A stretch of DNA of 22,020 nt from Verrucomicrobia bacterium UBA4286. GTDB taxonomy: Bacteria; Verrucomicrobiota; Kiritimatiellia; RFP12; UBA1067. Each line of letters opens with the position of its first letter. Positions within the stretch are counted from its first letter, which is position 1. The notes below the pieces were generated by a model that did not search any database, was not told the origin of the DNA, and saw only the letters and a program-made list of their open reading frames with translations. The stretch lies in assembly GCA_002395905.1 (NCBI GenBank), contig DGVK01000132.1, positions 18,298 through 40,317 of the forward strand. Direction: 5' to 3'. The translations under genes were made by a program, and so were the position numbers. Of the stretch, positions 1 through 7,607 are shown piece after piece.

Positions 1-491
1 GGGAAGCCGGTGCCTGTGAGCTTCACGCCGCGCGGGAAGTCGAATATCCCGAGCTTCTCGCCGACGCTCATGTGGTCGAGAATCTTGAAGTCCGGGTCTT
101 TCCACTCGCCCACCTTGCGCACGACGACGTTGGCGGAGCTGTCCATGCCCGTCGGAATCTCGGGGGCGGGTATGTTTGGAATCATGAGAAGCGTCTCGCG
201 CAGGTCGTGCTCGACCGTCGCGAGCTCGCGGTCGATCTCCGCGATCCTGTCGCCCACCTTGCGCATCTCCTCCTTGGCGGCGGCGATGTCGCCACCCTCC
301 TTGGCTATCTTGCCGATCTCCTTCGACGCCGCGTTGCGCCTGGCCTTGAGAGTCTCGGTCTCGCCGACGAGCGCGCGGCGCTTCGCGTCCAGATCGCGCG
401 CCTTTTCGAGCACGGACTTTTCGACCCCGCGGCGCGCAAGAGCGGCGGCCGTCGCGTCGAATTCGTCCCTGAGTTTCTTTATGTCTATCAT
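1..491 (-). CDS. serS: Serine--tRNA ligase, N-terminal part (cut by window edge)
   Basis: Seryl-tRNA synthetase charges tRNA-Ser with serine in the cytoplasm. Only the first 163 or so residues are in the window. They begin MIDIKKLRDEFD and show the family's N-terminal tRNA-binding coiled coil (about residues 5-105, rich in Lys, Glu and Arg, with the ETETLKARRN segment). The usual hinge follows, with LLMIPNIPAPEIPTG, and then the start of the class II catalytic domain (HMSVGEKLGIFDF, then GVKLTGTGF). The ATG at 489-491 is chosen because AAGGA lies five bases upstream and the family normally starts with M-(L/I)-D-I/L. The gene follows def with a 58-bp gap and is probably the distal gene of the galK-def operon. 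The C-terminal motifs 2 and 3 lie outside the window, so completeness cannot be judged. Confidence 0.93.
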   Translation of the reverse strand, partial: MIDIKKLRDEFDATAAALARRGVEKSVLEKARDLDAKRRALVGETETLKARRNAASKEIGKIAKEGGDIAAAKEEMRKVGDRIAEIDRELATVEHDLRETLLMIPNIPAPEIPTGMDSSANVVVRKVGEWKDPDFKILDHMSVGEKLGIFDFPRGVKLTGTGF

Positions 492-550
492 TTCTATCCT
501 TCTTTCATTCTAAAGATATGTGCGAAGACGCGCTCGGGCCGGCCGGGCCT

Positions 551-1096
551 TCAGCGCGCACCGCCGTTCGACTTAGCGAGCTTCTTGAGCTTCGCGGCGT
601 ACTTGAGACGCTCCACCGCCGACATGCGGTCGATGTAGAGAATCCCGTCAAGATGGTCTATCTCGTGCTGGAGCGCGCGCGCCAGATATCCGCGGGCCGT
701 GATCGTCTGGGGGTTGTTCTCGGCGTCGAGGTAGCGAACCGTCACCTGCGCGGCGCGAGTGAGCGAACCGCCCACGCCCGGGAAGCTGAGACACCCTTCC
801 TTGTCGCAGACCGCCCCCTCCTGCATGACGATCTCGGGATTCCACAACATCAAAGGCATCGCGATAGGCGCGTTGAAAAGCTCGTCCTCGGGTTCGTCGC
901 ATCCCTCTGGAATGTCGATGACGCACATGCGCTCGGTGCGCCCGACCTGCTGCGCGGCGAGGCCCACGCCCTTCGCCTTGTGCATCGTCTCCAGCATGTC
1001 GCCGGCGGTCTTGCGCAGATCGTCGGTCACTACCGCGACCGGAGACGCTTTCTCGCGAAGAACCTTCTCACCGTACTTGCAGACTTTGAGAACCAT
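551..1096 (-). CDS. def: Peptide deformylase
   Basis: This metalloenzyme removes the formyl group from the initiator methionine of new proteins. At 181 aa it is normal in length. All three family motifs are visible: GVGLAAQQVG at residues 43-52, EGCLS at 100-104 with metal-ligand Cys102, and HEIDH at 144-148 with metal-ligand His144 and His148 and catalytic Glu145. Motif I has Gln where many members have Pro (GLAAPQ), a common natural variant. The start ATG lies two bases after the dut stop, and GGGAG sits about seven bases upstream, inside the end of dut, so the two are translationally close. It sits between dut and serS in a housekeeping operon. Confidence 0.96.
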   Translation of the reverse strand: MVLKVCKYGEKVLREKASPVAVVTDDLRKTAGDMLETMHKAKGVGLAAQQVGRTERMCVIDIPEGCDEPEDELFNAPIAMPLMLWNPEIVMQEGAVCDKEGCLSFPGVGGSLTRAAQVTVRYLDAENNPQTITARGYLARALQHEIDHLDGILYIDRMSAVERLKYAAKLKKLAKSNGGAR

Positions 1097-1098
1097 GT

Positions 1099-1527
1099 TC
1101 AGACTCCCGTCGAGCCGAAACCGCCCGCGCCGCGCTCAGTCGCGTCGACTTCGTCCGCCTCGGCGATACCGGCGCGGACGACCGGCGCGACAACTATCTG
1201 CGCTATCTTGTCACCCGGCGCCACGCGGAAAGGCGCATCGCCGAAATTGGCCAGTATCACGCCGACCTCCCCGCGATAGCCAGCGTCGATCGTGCCGGGC
1301 GTGTTGAGAACCGTAACGCCGTTCTTCAGGGCAAGGCCGCTCCTCGGTCTCACCTGAGCCTCCCACCCTGGAGGCAGCGCCATCACAAGACCTGTATGGA
1401 CAAGCGCGCGGGCGCCGGGGGCGATTTCAACGTCCTCGACGCTCCTTATATCCATACCCGCATCATCTTCGTGCGCATAGGCAGGAAGCGTCGCCGCAGG
1501 ATGGATGCGCTTGAACCTGACCGTCAT
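1099..1527 (-). CDS. dut: dUTP diphosphatase (dUTPase)
   Basis: Hydrolyses dUTP to dUMP and diphosphate, keeping uracil out of DNA and feeding dTMP synthesis. The product is 142 aa, typical of trimeric dUTPases. All five motifs are in order: DAGMDI at residues 22-27, PRSGLA at 61-66, the catalytic [14 protein letters not shown] at 75-88, GDKIAQIV at 105-112, and the glycine-rich [10 protein letters not shown] at 132-141 that closes over the nucleotide. The open frame extends further upstream to 1701, but that part overlaps the chaperone gene and has no family similarity. The ATG at 1525-1527, seven bases after the upstream stop, gives the standard N-terminus ([15 protein letters not shown]). 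def follows after two bases. Confidence 0.96.
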   Translation of the reverse strand: MTVRFKRIHPAATLPAYAHEDDAGMDIRSVEDVEIAPGARALVHTGLVMALPPGWEAQVRPRSGLALKNGVTVLNTPGTIDAGYRGEVGVILANFGDAPFRVAPGDKIAQIVVAPVVRAGIAEADEVDATERGAGGFGSTGV

Positions 1528-1534
1528 GACCGCG

Positions 1535-3178
1535 TCACTCTTCAACGTCCTCGGCCTCATCGACCGAAGCGCCCTCGCCAGGCTCGAAACCGAGCCTCTC
1601 GAGATTCCACCTGCGCCACGCCTCGGGAAGCTGCCCGGCCTGGAGGCGGGCGACCTCGTCGCGAACCTGAGCGGAAAGCAGCGTGGCCTTGGCCGCGTCA
1701 CCGCTCTGGCGGTCTTCGCAGACGACCAGAAGCCCCGAACGCGAACCGGTCCTGGCGAACTCGGAGACTTCGCCCTTCGCGAGCTTGCGTGCGGCAGAAG
1801 CTATCACGCGCTGGTCGGGGAAGTCGCCCTGCTGGAGGTCGCACACCGCGAAAGTGATGTTGGTTGAAACGTTCGCCGTCGCGAGAACCGCCTCGGCGCC
1901 CTTGGCCGCGATGGCCTCGACGGACGCCTTGAACGCCTCCGCCTGGGCGTCGCGCAGCGCACGCGGGCGCACCACATTCTTGGCCTCGTCGAAATCAGGC
2001 GTGTGCGCAGGGCTGGTCTCGGCGGTCTCGACGAGCCACACGGCCCTGTCGGAGCTCACGACGCAGTAGCGCAGATCCTCGCTGGAAGGATCAAGCTCGG
2101 CGACCGCCTCGGCGAATCCGTTCGCGCCGGGGCAGATGGACGTCGCACGCTTCATGAAGCCCTCGACATAGCCGCCGTCAAGCGTGAACCAGTCGCTCGT
2201 CACAACCTCAAGACCGTCCTCTTTGGCTATGGCGTCGAGGCGCGAAGCCCCGGCCCCGGCCTGCTCGGCGTAGACGCGCCGGTTGAGGTTCGTCTCGAAG
2301 AACTGGACGGCCGCGATGCGGCGCAGCTCCTTCTCGATATCGCCCTTCACGTCGTCGAAAGCCTTTACGACCTCGACCCCGTTGGTGTCGGTCGAAGTAT
2401 ACTTGTCGATCGTCGCGTCATAGTGGTCGCGCATCTCGTCCTCGGTGACGGACATCTTCGCGAGGACGTCCTCCTTCGTCGCGTCGAACTTCACGAGGCG
2501 AACCTTGATGCGGTCGGGCAGGGCGAGCGAAGACTTGTTGTCCTCATACCACTTCTTCAAGCCCTCGTCGTCGAGGCTCACGGCGTCGACCTCGGCCTGC
2601 GTCTGGCGGAAGCGTGCCACGCGGACGGTGAAGCTGTCGGTCATGTCGGCTACGGCGCGGTCGATCTCCATGGGCGAGACCCACGCGGCCGCCTCCAGCA
2701 TGCGGTCCTCGATACGGGACGTAGTAAGGCGGCGCTTGAGAAACTCCTCGAACCTCTCGGGCGTCACGGAGTTCTCCCTCAGAAGACGCTGGTAGAGGGC
2801 GAAGCTGAACTGCCCGTTGGCCTCGAACGAGCGGTCGCGGCGGATCGTATCGCGAACTTCGGCGTCGGTCGCCGCGATTCCGTTGCGGTCGGCCACGAGA
2901 AGCGTTGCGAGCGTCTCCCACGCGACGCGGTTGACCTCCGAAGTCTTGCGGCGCCAGTCGCGGTTGCGGCCGATGCCGCGCACATCGTCAGCCACGGCGT
3001 TGAAGACAGAAGCCTTCACCGGCTCGCCGGCGAGAACGCCCGCATCGCCGCCGGAACGCTCTTCGCGCTCGCGCGTCGTGAAAAGATCGTCAAAGCAGAA
3101 CGCAGCGGATATGACCACCGCGAACGCACCCCAGACCCACTTGTTGCGGATCAGCTTGTTGAACTGCAGAATAACCAT
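1535..3178 (-). CDS. SurA/PpiD-like membrane-anchored periplasmic chaperone
   Basis: The 547-aa product begins with a short cytoplasmic segment and one membrane helix (about residues 13-29, [16 protein letters not shown]). An Arg/Glu-rich region follows, then a SurA_N-type helical domain (about 60-185, with [14 protein letters not shown] and [20 protein letters not shown]). Residues 190-300 resemble the PpiD middle region ([19 protein letters not shown], then [15 protein letters not shown]). PpiD anchors in the inner membrane and helps outer-membrane and secreted proteins fold. I see no clear parvulin catalytic signature in the rest, so it may be a chaperone without isomerase activity. The C-terminal tail is acidic. 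The start has only a weak SD. A possible promoter lies just upstream. The family call is from architecture, not from a search. Confidence 0.75.
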   Translation of the reverse strand: MVILQFNKLIRNKWVWGAFAVVISAAFCFDDLFTTREREERSGGDAGVLAGEPVKASVFNAVADDVRGIGRNRDWRRKTSEVNRVAWETLATLLVADRNGIAATDAEVRDTIRRDRSFEANGQFSFALYQRLLRENSVTPERFEEFLKRRLTTSRIEDRMLEAAAWVSPMEIDRAVADMTDSFTVRVARFRQTQAEVDAVSLDDEGLKKWYEDNKSSLALPDRIKVRLVKFDATKEDVLAKMSVTEDEMRDHYDATIDKYTSTDTNGVEVVKAFDDVKGDIEKELRRIAAVQFFETNLNRRVYAEQAGAGASRLDAIAKEDGLEVVTSDWFTLDGGYVEGFMKRATSICPGANGFAEAVAELDPSSEDLRYCVVSSDRAVWLVETAETSPAHTPDFDEAKNVVRPRALRDAQAEAFKASVEAIAAKGAEAVLATANVSTNITFAVCDLQQGDFPDQRVIASAARKLAKGEVSEFARTGSRSGLLVVCEDRQSGDAAKATLLSAQVRDEVARLQAGQLPEAWRRWNLERLGFEPGEGASVDEAEDVEE

Positions 3179-3198
3179 TGTATTGCCGTTTGGCCTCT

Positions 3199-3227
3199 AT
3201 GATGTTGCTTTCAGTGTTTGTTGTCAG
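3199..3227 (-). promoter_or_regulatory. Possible internal promoter before the PpiD-like gene
   Basis: On the minus strand CTGACA (3222-3227) and CATCAT (3199-3204) are separated by 17 bases. The -35 matches the sigma70 consensus in five of six positions, the -10 in only four. It overlaps the stop codon of the preceding gene, as the stronger galK promoter overlaps the rpe stop. It could give the chaperone-dut-def-serS genes extra transcription. Confidence 0.3.
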
Positions 3228-4363
3228 AAAACGTCGTCGCCGTCACCGGAAGACCCGGCCTCTTCTTCGGCAGGAGCCTCCTCGGAGGATTCTTCCTCCT
3301 CGTCACCCTCTTCCTCGGAGACCGCGTCCGCAGCCTCGGCCGCCTTGCGCTGACGCTCCGCGTCCTGCTCGGCAAGCGCGCCCACGCCCTGCTCCCCGGT
3401 GTTGATCTCGGGGCGGCCCTCGGCGAACGCGCAGCGGTTCTTGAGCTCGCCGTTAGCGTCGAAGGTCATGACCGTGACGGACATCCTCTCGCCGATCGAA
3501 GGCTTCGCGCGGTGGATTCGCACCGCCGTCTTGGGCGAAAGACGCCAGATGAGCGTCTTGGGCTCGACACGCTCCTCCTTGGTCTCGAAATCCACGACCG
3601 AGACGACGCCCTGATCGAGACGGACCTCGAAGTCGCCGCTGTTGCCGTAAAGCCCCGTGAAGAGAAGATCCTGCGAAGTGCGTATGCGCAGTTCGTTAGC
3701 GACCGTCATCCTGGGGATGTCGAAGTGACGGCCCTTGAGAGCCATCACGCCGGTGACGCAGCGCACCACCGCCTCGTCGCCGTCACCCGTCGTCGCGTAT
3801 GAGTAGCGGGACTCGCCGGCGAGATCGCAGGCTGTGAAGCCCGGTGCCGTAACAGTGAACAGACCTGGCTCGAGATTGCGCGGCAGCTTGACCGTTATTT
3901 TGCCCGACATCAGGGCGATCGTGCGATGCCTGTCGCCCAGAGGGGCGGGCATGGCGCCGAACGCCGCGCCGCCGTAGACAACGACTTCGCTCTCGTAGCC
4001 GAACTGGACCGCCATGCTGGACTCTGCGCCGACGGCGCGGAACGAAGTGCCCAGCGGATAGAACCGGCCTTCCTCGATCTCGGTCCATCCGGCGGCGCCC
4101 GGAAGCCTGCATTCGCAACGGCCCTCGGCGATGCGGCAGAGAGGCATAAGATGGAAAGGCTTGCCGTCGGGCGCCTTGACCGCGGGCTTTGCCGCGGCAT
4201 CGCCGTCTTCCGCGACGGTCTCTTCCTCCTCGGCGGCCGGCTCGCCGGCGGCCGTCTCAACCGTTTCATCCGCATCCGCGGCCGGCTCGCCGAACTGCGC
4301 GTCGGCCGACGCCGCAGCCGCCACGGCAGTGGCGCATACAAGCGTTTTGACGATCTTGTTCAT
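3224..4363 (-). CDS. Secreted FecR-like protein with acidic tails
   Basis: The product is 379 aa when started at the ATG at 4361-4363. It has a clear signal peptide (MNKIVKTLVCATAVAAAASADA) followed by a Glu/Ala-rich acidic linker (about residues 26-60). The core domain (about 70-320) contains segments such as YPLGTSFRAVGAESSMAVQFG, GKITVKLPRN and FTVTAPGFTACDLAG. This alternation of PLG, a SG-K/V-V stretch, a 'TP/TAPxF' strand and later TSQDLLFTG recalls FecR-like beta domains, but I cannot name a family with confidence. The C-terminus is a low-complexity acidic segment (residues about 335-379, runs of Glu and Ser). An in-frame ATG at 4376-4378 exists, but its bases form part of the SD (GGAGG at 4372-4376), so I use the second ATG. 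It follows galK directly and probably shares its transcript. Confidence 0.72.
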   Translation of the reverse strand: MNKIVKTLVCATAVAAAASADAQFGEPAADADETVETAAGEPAAEEEETVAEDGDAAAKPAVKAPDGKPFHLMPLCRIAEGRCECRLPGAAGWTEIEEGRFYPLGTSFRAVGAESSMAVQFGYESEVVVYGGAAFGAMPAPLGDRHRTIALMSGKITVKLPRNLEPGLFTVTAPGFTACDLAGESRYSYATTGDGDEAVVRCVTGVMALKGRHFDIPRMTVANELRIRTSQDLLFTGLYGNSGDFEVRLDQGVVSVVDFETKEERVEPKTLIWRLSPKTAVRIHRAKPSIGERMSVTVMTFDANGELKNRCAFAEGRPEINTGEQGVGALAEQDAERQRKAAEAADAVSEEEGDEEEESSEEAPAEEEAGSSGDGDDVF

Positions 4364-4371
4364 GACATCTG

Positions 4372-4376
4372 CCTCC
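4372..4376 (-). promoter_or_regulatory. Ribosome binding site deciding the FecR-like start
   Basis: GGAGG on the minus strand lies eight bases before the ATG at 4361-4363. It overlaps the alternative ATG at 4376-4378, which therefore cannot use it. This places the start after the residues MEADV. Confidence 0.75.
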
Positions 4377-4377
4377 A

Positions 4378-5550
4378 TTAGACGAGATGGGCGCCGTCGG
4401 ACGGCTTGATAAGGCTCACCGACGGCTCGTCGCCATGCTTGTCCTTATACACCTTCTTGATCTGCCCGGCGATCTTGTCGGCCGCCGCCGGGTCGACGAG
4501 AAGGCAGCAGCTGCCGCCGAAACCGCCGCCGGAGAGACGCGCGCCGTACACTTCGGGAATCGCCTTCGCGGCGTCGACTATAGTATCGAGCTCCTCGCAG
4601 GAGTTCTCGAACCAGTTGCGGCTGGACTCGTGGGAGTCGTACATCAGCGCGCCGAAAGCCGCGAGGTCGCCTTTTTCGAGAAGCGCCGCGCCCTGCAGCA
4701 CGCGCTCGTCCTCGCCGATCGGGTGCACCGCGCGTCGCGCCGTCGTCTCGGCAAGCCCGCCGCGGTAGAGGACCCATTCGGCCATCGTGACGTCTCTTAG
4801 ATGGGTCACCGGCTTGCGCAGAACGCCTGCGAAATACTTGGCGGCGTCTTCGCAGGCCTGGCGACGGCTCGCGTAGGCGCCGTCGACAAGCGCGTGCTTG
4901 GCGTTGGACTTCACCATCATGAACGCAACCGTAGGCCCGAGGTCGACAGTCTCGAAAGTGTTGCTGCGGAAGTCGCTCTTCACGAGAGCGCCCGCCTTGC
5001 CGTACATCGAGGAGGCCTGGTCGAGCAGCCCGCACGGGCAGCCTGCGAAGGTGTGCTCGGCCTTCTGGCCGATCTTGGCGAGAGTCGTCCTGTCCTTCTC
5101 GATCCCGTATATCTTTGAAAGCGCGAGAGCCGTGCACATCTCGAGCGCGGCGGACGAGCTGAGGCCCGCACCGAGCGGGATGTTGCCGAGGAACATGCCT
5201 TTCCAGCCGTGTTTCGCTTCCGCCGGCCTGCCGTCGAAGAGCCAGTTGAAAGTTCCCGTGACATAGTTCTGCCATGTCATCTCCTTGGCGGGCGCGACAG
5301 TCGAGAGCGTGAACTTCGCCGTCTCCATGAAATCGCCGGCCGTAAGCTCGCACCTGTCATCGGCCGTCGGCGACGCCGCGAAGAACGTTCCCTTGTCGAT
5401 GGCCGCCGAAAAAACATAGCCCTCGTTGTAGTCGGTATGGTTCCCGAGCACCTCTATGCGCCCCGGCGCATAGGCGACGACCTGCGGCTTCTCGCCGTAC
5501 ATCTTCTCGAACTTTGCGACAAGTTCATCGTAGACTTCCTGGTTCAACAT
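4378..5550 (-). CDS. galK: Galactokinase-like GHMP sugar kinase
   Basis: Galactokinase phosphorylates galactose at C1 with ATP, the entry step of the Leloir pathway. The 390-aa product has normal length and all GHMP motifs. The galactokinase signature is GRIEVLGNHTDYNEG (residues 30-44), the phosphate-binding loop PLGAGLSSSA is at 125-134, the likely catalytic base Asp is at 177 in CGLLDQASS, and the C-terminal GARLSGGGFGG is at 336-346. In the signature the usual Glu of GEHTDY is Asn (GNHTDY). That Glu contacts the sugar in characterised galactokinases, so a related sugar could be the substrate. The frame stays open upstream to 5811, but that part overlaps rpe. The ATG at 5548-5550 has AAGGA eight bases upstream and a strong promoter. 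The stop codon overlaps the next gene's upstream ATG. No other gal gene is in the window. Confidence 0.88.
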   Translation of the reverse strand: MLNQEVYDELVAKFEKMYGEKPQVVAYAPGRIEVLGNHTDYNEGYVFSAAIDKGTFFAASPTADDRCELTAGDFMETAKFTLSTVAPAKEMTWQNYVTGTFNWLFDGRPAEAKHGWKGMFLGNIPLGAGLSSSAALEMCTALALSKIYGIEKDRTTLAKIGQKAEHTFAGCPCGLLDQASSMYGKAGALVKSDFRSNTFETVDLGPTVAFMMVKSNAKHALVDGAYASRRQACEDAAKYFAGVLRKPVTHLRDVTMAEWVLYRGGLAETTARRAVHPIGEDERVLQGAALLEKGDLAAFGALMYDSHESSRNWFENSCEELDTIVDAAKAIPEVYGARLSGGGFGGSCCLLVDPAAADKIAGQIKKVYKDKHGDEPSVSLIKPSDGAHLV

Positions 5551-5587
5551 GGCGTTCTTCCTTTCTTCTAGGTAGATTATTGGTGAA

Positions 5588-5616
5588 ATTATACCGAATT
5601 TGGCCGGTTGCGTCAA
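5588..5616 (-). promoter_or_regulatory. Sigma70-type promoter of galK
   Basis: On the minus strand TTGACG (5611-5616) and TATAAT (5588-5593) are separated by exactly 17 bases. It is the best promoter in the window. The expected leader is about 30 nt and contains an SD. The -35 box overlaps the stop codon of rpe, which sets the boundary between two transcription units. Confidence 0.85.
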
Positions 5617-6266
5617 CCGCAGCCGCATCGTTCCCGCATATCCGCGACCGCCGCCGACATGTCGGGCCGCCCGAAAAGATAACTGCCGGCGACAAGCTGG
5701 TTCGCGCCCGCACGGACAGCCTCCACCGCGGTTTCGGCGTTCACTCCCCCGTCGACCATCAAATCCAGCGCGGGTCTGCGCGCACGAAGCCACTCCAGCT
5801 TGGGCAGACACTCCTTGATGAACTTCTGCCCGCCGTAGCCGGGGTGCACGGTCATGACAAGCACCTCCCCGACCTCGTCGAGATACGGCGCGATCCTCTC
5901 TACCGGCGTCTCGGGGTTGAGAGCCACCGCCGCCTTCATCCCCGCCGCGCGGATGTGCGCAAGTTCGGCGTGAAGGTCGCAGTCGGCCTCGACATGTATC
6001 TGCAGCGTCTGCGCGCCGGCCGCCGCGAACACGTCTATATACAGATCGGGCCGCGACATCATGAGGTGGACGTTGCGGTAGAACGACGGCGCCACGCGGC
6101 GCGAAAGCGCCACGAAGTCCGGCCCGAACGAAAGGTTCGGGACGAAGTGCGAATCCATTATGTCGAGATGCAGCGCGTCTGCGCCCGACGCCTCGGCGCG
6201 AAGTATCTCGTCCGCAAGCCGTCCGTAGTCGGCCGCCAGCAGCGATGGAAGGATCTCAAGCTTCAT
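5613..6266 (-). CDS. rpe: Ribulose-phosphate 3-epimerase
   Basis: Interconverts ribulose 5-phosphate and xylulose 5-phosphate in the pentose phosphate pathway. The product is 217 aa, a normal TIM barrel. Recognisable motifs are LPSLLAAD near the N-terminus, HLDIMDSHFVPNLSFGP (metal ligands and catalytic Asp), HVEAD, MTVHPGYGGQKF (phosphate loop) and VDGGVN with the second catalytic Asp. I use the ATG at 6264-6266; a GTG at 6270-6272 would add two residues. The gene overlaps the end of tsaE. No good SD precedes it, but GGTATAAT lies just upstream, inside tsaE. Confidence 0.95.
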   Translation of the reverse strand: MKLEILPSLLAADYGRLADEILRAEASGADALHLDIMDSHFVPNLSFGPDFVALSRRVAPSFYRNVHLMMSRPDLYIDVFAAAGAQTLQIHVEADCDLHAELAHIRAAGMKAAVALNPETPVERIAPYLDEVGEVLVMTVHPGYGGQKFIKECLPKLEWLRARRPALDLMVDGGVNAETAVEAVRAGANQLVAGSYLFGRPDMSAAVADMRERCGCG

Positions 6267-6726
6267 TGACACCGCCCATTATACCAAATTTCCCGCCGTG
6301 GAGTCTCACGGAACGGCTTTCATCCCCCTCCGCATGGCGGAACTCTATGTGCAGAGCGTCCGTCGGGATGAGAGAGCCGGCGCGCTCCGGCCACTCCACA
6401 ACGGCGACCGCGCCCTCTTCAAGATAGTCCTCCCAGCCGATCGCCAGGACGTCGTCTTCACCGTGCAGCCGGTAGAGATCCATGTGGACCAGCAGCGACG
6501 GCGCGCCAGGGGCCGCGCGTTCGGCGCGATGCTCCTGGACTATGCAGAACGTCGGACTGGTGACGCGCCCCTGGACGCCGAGCGCCTTCGCGAGCCCCTG
6601 CGTGAAAGTGGTCTTCCCCGCACCGAGATCCCCCTCTAGGCATACCACGTCGCCGGGCTTCAGCGTCGCCGCGACCTCGCGCGCAAGCGCCCACGTCTCC
6701 TCGACGCTGTGCACTTCCCGCGTCAT
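6256..6726 (-). CDS. tsaE: tRNA threonylcarbamoyladenosine biosynthesis ATPase TsaE
   Basis: TsaE is the small ATPase that works with TsaB and TsaD to form t6A at position 37 of ANN-decoding tRNAs. The 156-aa product is typical in length. It has the Walker A loop [16 protein letters not shown] (residues 31-46), the family's VTSPTF (55-60), HMDLYRL (81-87) and VEWPERAG (110-117). The start ATG overlaps the preceding stop as ATGA. Its end overlaps rpe by 11 bases. tsaB lies about 4.7 kb upstream on the same strand, and tsaD is not in the window. Confidence 0.95.
   Translation of the reverse strand: MTREVHSVEETWALAREVAATLKPGDVVCLEGDLGAGKTTFTQGLAKALGVQGRVTSPTFCIVQEHRAERAAPGAPSLLVHMDLYRLHGEDDVLAIGWEDYLEEGAVAVVEWPERAGSLIPTDALHIEFRHAEGDESRSVRLHGGKFGIMGGVNEA
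6278..6283 (-). promoter_or_regulatory. Possible -10 element for rpe inside tsaE
   Basis: TATAAT preceded by GG lies 11 bases before the rpe ATG. No convincing -35 hexamer is found 16-18 bases upstream (the 17-base position reads AGACTC). If used, it would give a transcript with almost no leader. It may be a chance match within the coding sequence of tsaE. Confidence 0.3.
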
Positions 6727-7607
6727 TTGAGCAGACCCTCCGAAGCGAGCTCGCGGATCGCGTCCGAAACATATCCCGGATGGAACGCGGCGGCATGAGG
6801 CATGCGCACGATGTTCGGGACGTCCGCCGCGGCGAGCGGCGAGTCCGGCGGCAGCGGCTCCTTCTTCCACACGTCGAGAAGCGCGGCCGCGACACGCCCC
6901 TTCTTGAGCGCCTTCGCCAGAGCCTCTTCGTCTATCGCATTGCCGCGGCCGACGTTCACCACGACGCACCTCCTCGGCAGCGCCGAGATGAGACGCGCGT
7001 CGACGATATCGGTCGTTCCAGTGTCGGACGGCAGCGCGCATATGAGCCAGTCGGCCTTCTTCGCCTCGTCGCGCAGGATCGACGCGTTTCTGCGCGTGAT
7101 GCCGACGACCTCGACGCCGAGCGCCGACAGCCTTTCGCCCACGACGCGGCCTATCCTGCCGTAGCCGAGAATGACAGCGCGCGTCCCCGCCAGACGGTAG
7201 CATCTTTCGGAAAGCGCAATCTTCGGCCAGGGTCCGAGCCTCTCTGCCGCGACGACGCCACGGCACCAGGCGAGCATCATCGCAAGGACGCTCTCGGCCA
7301 TCACGCCGCCATGGAAACCGCCGAAATGGATCGTCACGCCGGGCGGACCCTTCTGAGGCACAAGCTCACGTCCGGCGGCAGGCGTAGCGAGCAGCCTCAG
7401 CTTCGGCGCACGGGCGAACCACTCGCTGCGGAAGTGCCATGTAAGAACGTGCGTCGCCGAAGGCAGGGCCTTGAGAAACCCCCTCTCGCTGCGCGCCCGC
7501 ACGATTCTGCTCCCGGCCGGCGCAAGCGAACGCAACGTGGAAAGCGCCTCCGCACTTGTACGGAAGCACTTCTCGGGCCACTCAAGCCATATCAGGCAGG
7601 TGTTCAC
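6723..7607 (-). CDS. D-isomer-specific 2-hydroxyacid dehydrogenase
   Basis: NAD(P)-dependent oxidoreductase of the D-2-hydroxyacid dehydrogenase family, which includes glycerate, lactate and phosphoglycerate dehydrogenases. The product is 294 aa, a little shorter than the usual 310-330. The Rossmann motif GYGRIG is at residues 148-153, [13 protein letters not shown] at 218-230 with catalytic Arg221, [16 protein letters not shown] at 243-258 with Glu250, and the catalytic His271 in MPHAAAF. The start is the GTG at 7605-7607, which overlaps the stop of the acyl-CoA synthetase as GTGA. Longer frames overlap that gene. The exact substrate cannot be read from the sequence. It lies between a fatty-acid activating enzyme and tsaE and is likely co-transcribed with them. 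Confidence 0.9.
   Translation of the reverse strand: MNTCLIWLEWPEKCFRTSAEALSTLRSLAPAGSRIVRARSERGFLKALPSATHVLTWHFRSEWFARAPKLRLLATPAAGRELVPQKGPPGVTIHFGGFHGGVMAESVLAMMLAWCRGVVAAERLGPWPKIALSERCYRLAGTRAVILGYGRIGRVVGERLSALGVEVVGITRRNASILRDEAKKADWLICALPSDTGTTDIVDARLISALPRRCVVVNVGRGNAIDEEALAKALKKGRVAAALLDVWKKEPLPPDSPLAAADVPNIVRMPHAAAFHPGYVSDAIRELASEGLLK

Noticed and set aside
530..550. GGCCGGCC palindrome between def and serS
   Set aside because: Short GC-rich palindromes are expected at this composition; there is no T-run and serS follows directly on the same strand.
1528..1701. N-terminal extension of dUTPase
   Set aside because: It overlaps the end of the chaperone gene, and the shorter protein already has the standard start.
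2003..3202. Long plus-strand frames opposite the chaperone, acyl-CoA synthetase, fusA and solute-binding protein genes
   Set aside because: High GC leaves antisense frames open; the minus-strand genes have clear family motifs or architecture and the antisense products do not.
5551..5811. N-terminal extension of galactokinase
   Set aside because: The extra residues overlap rpe and the promoter, lack family similarity, and a good SD marks the internal ATG.
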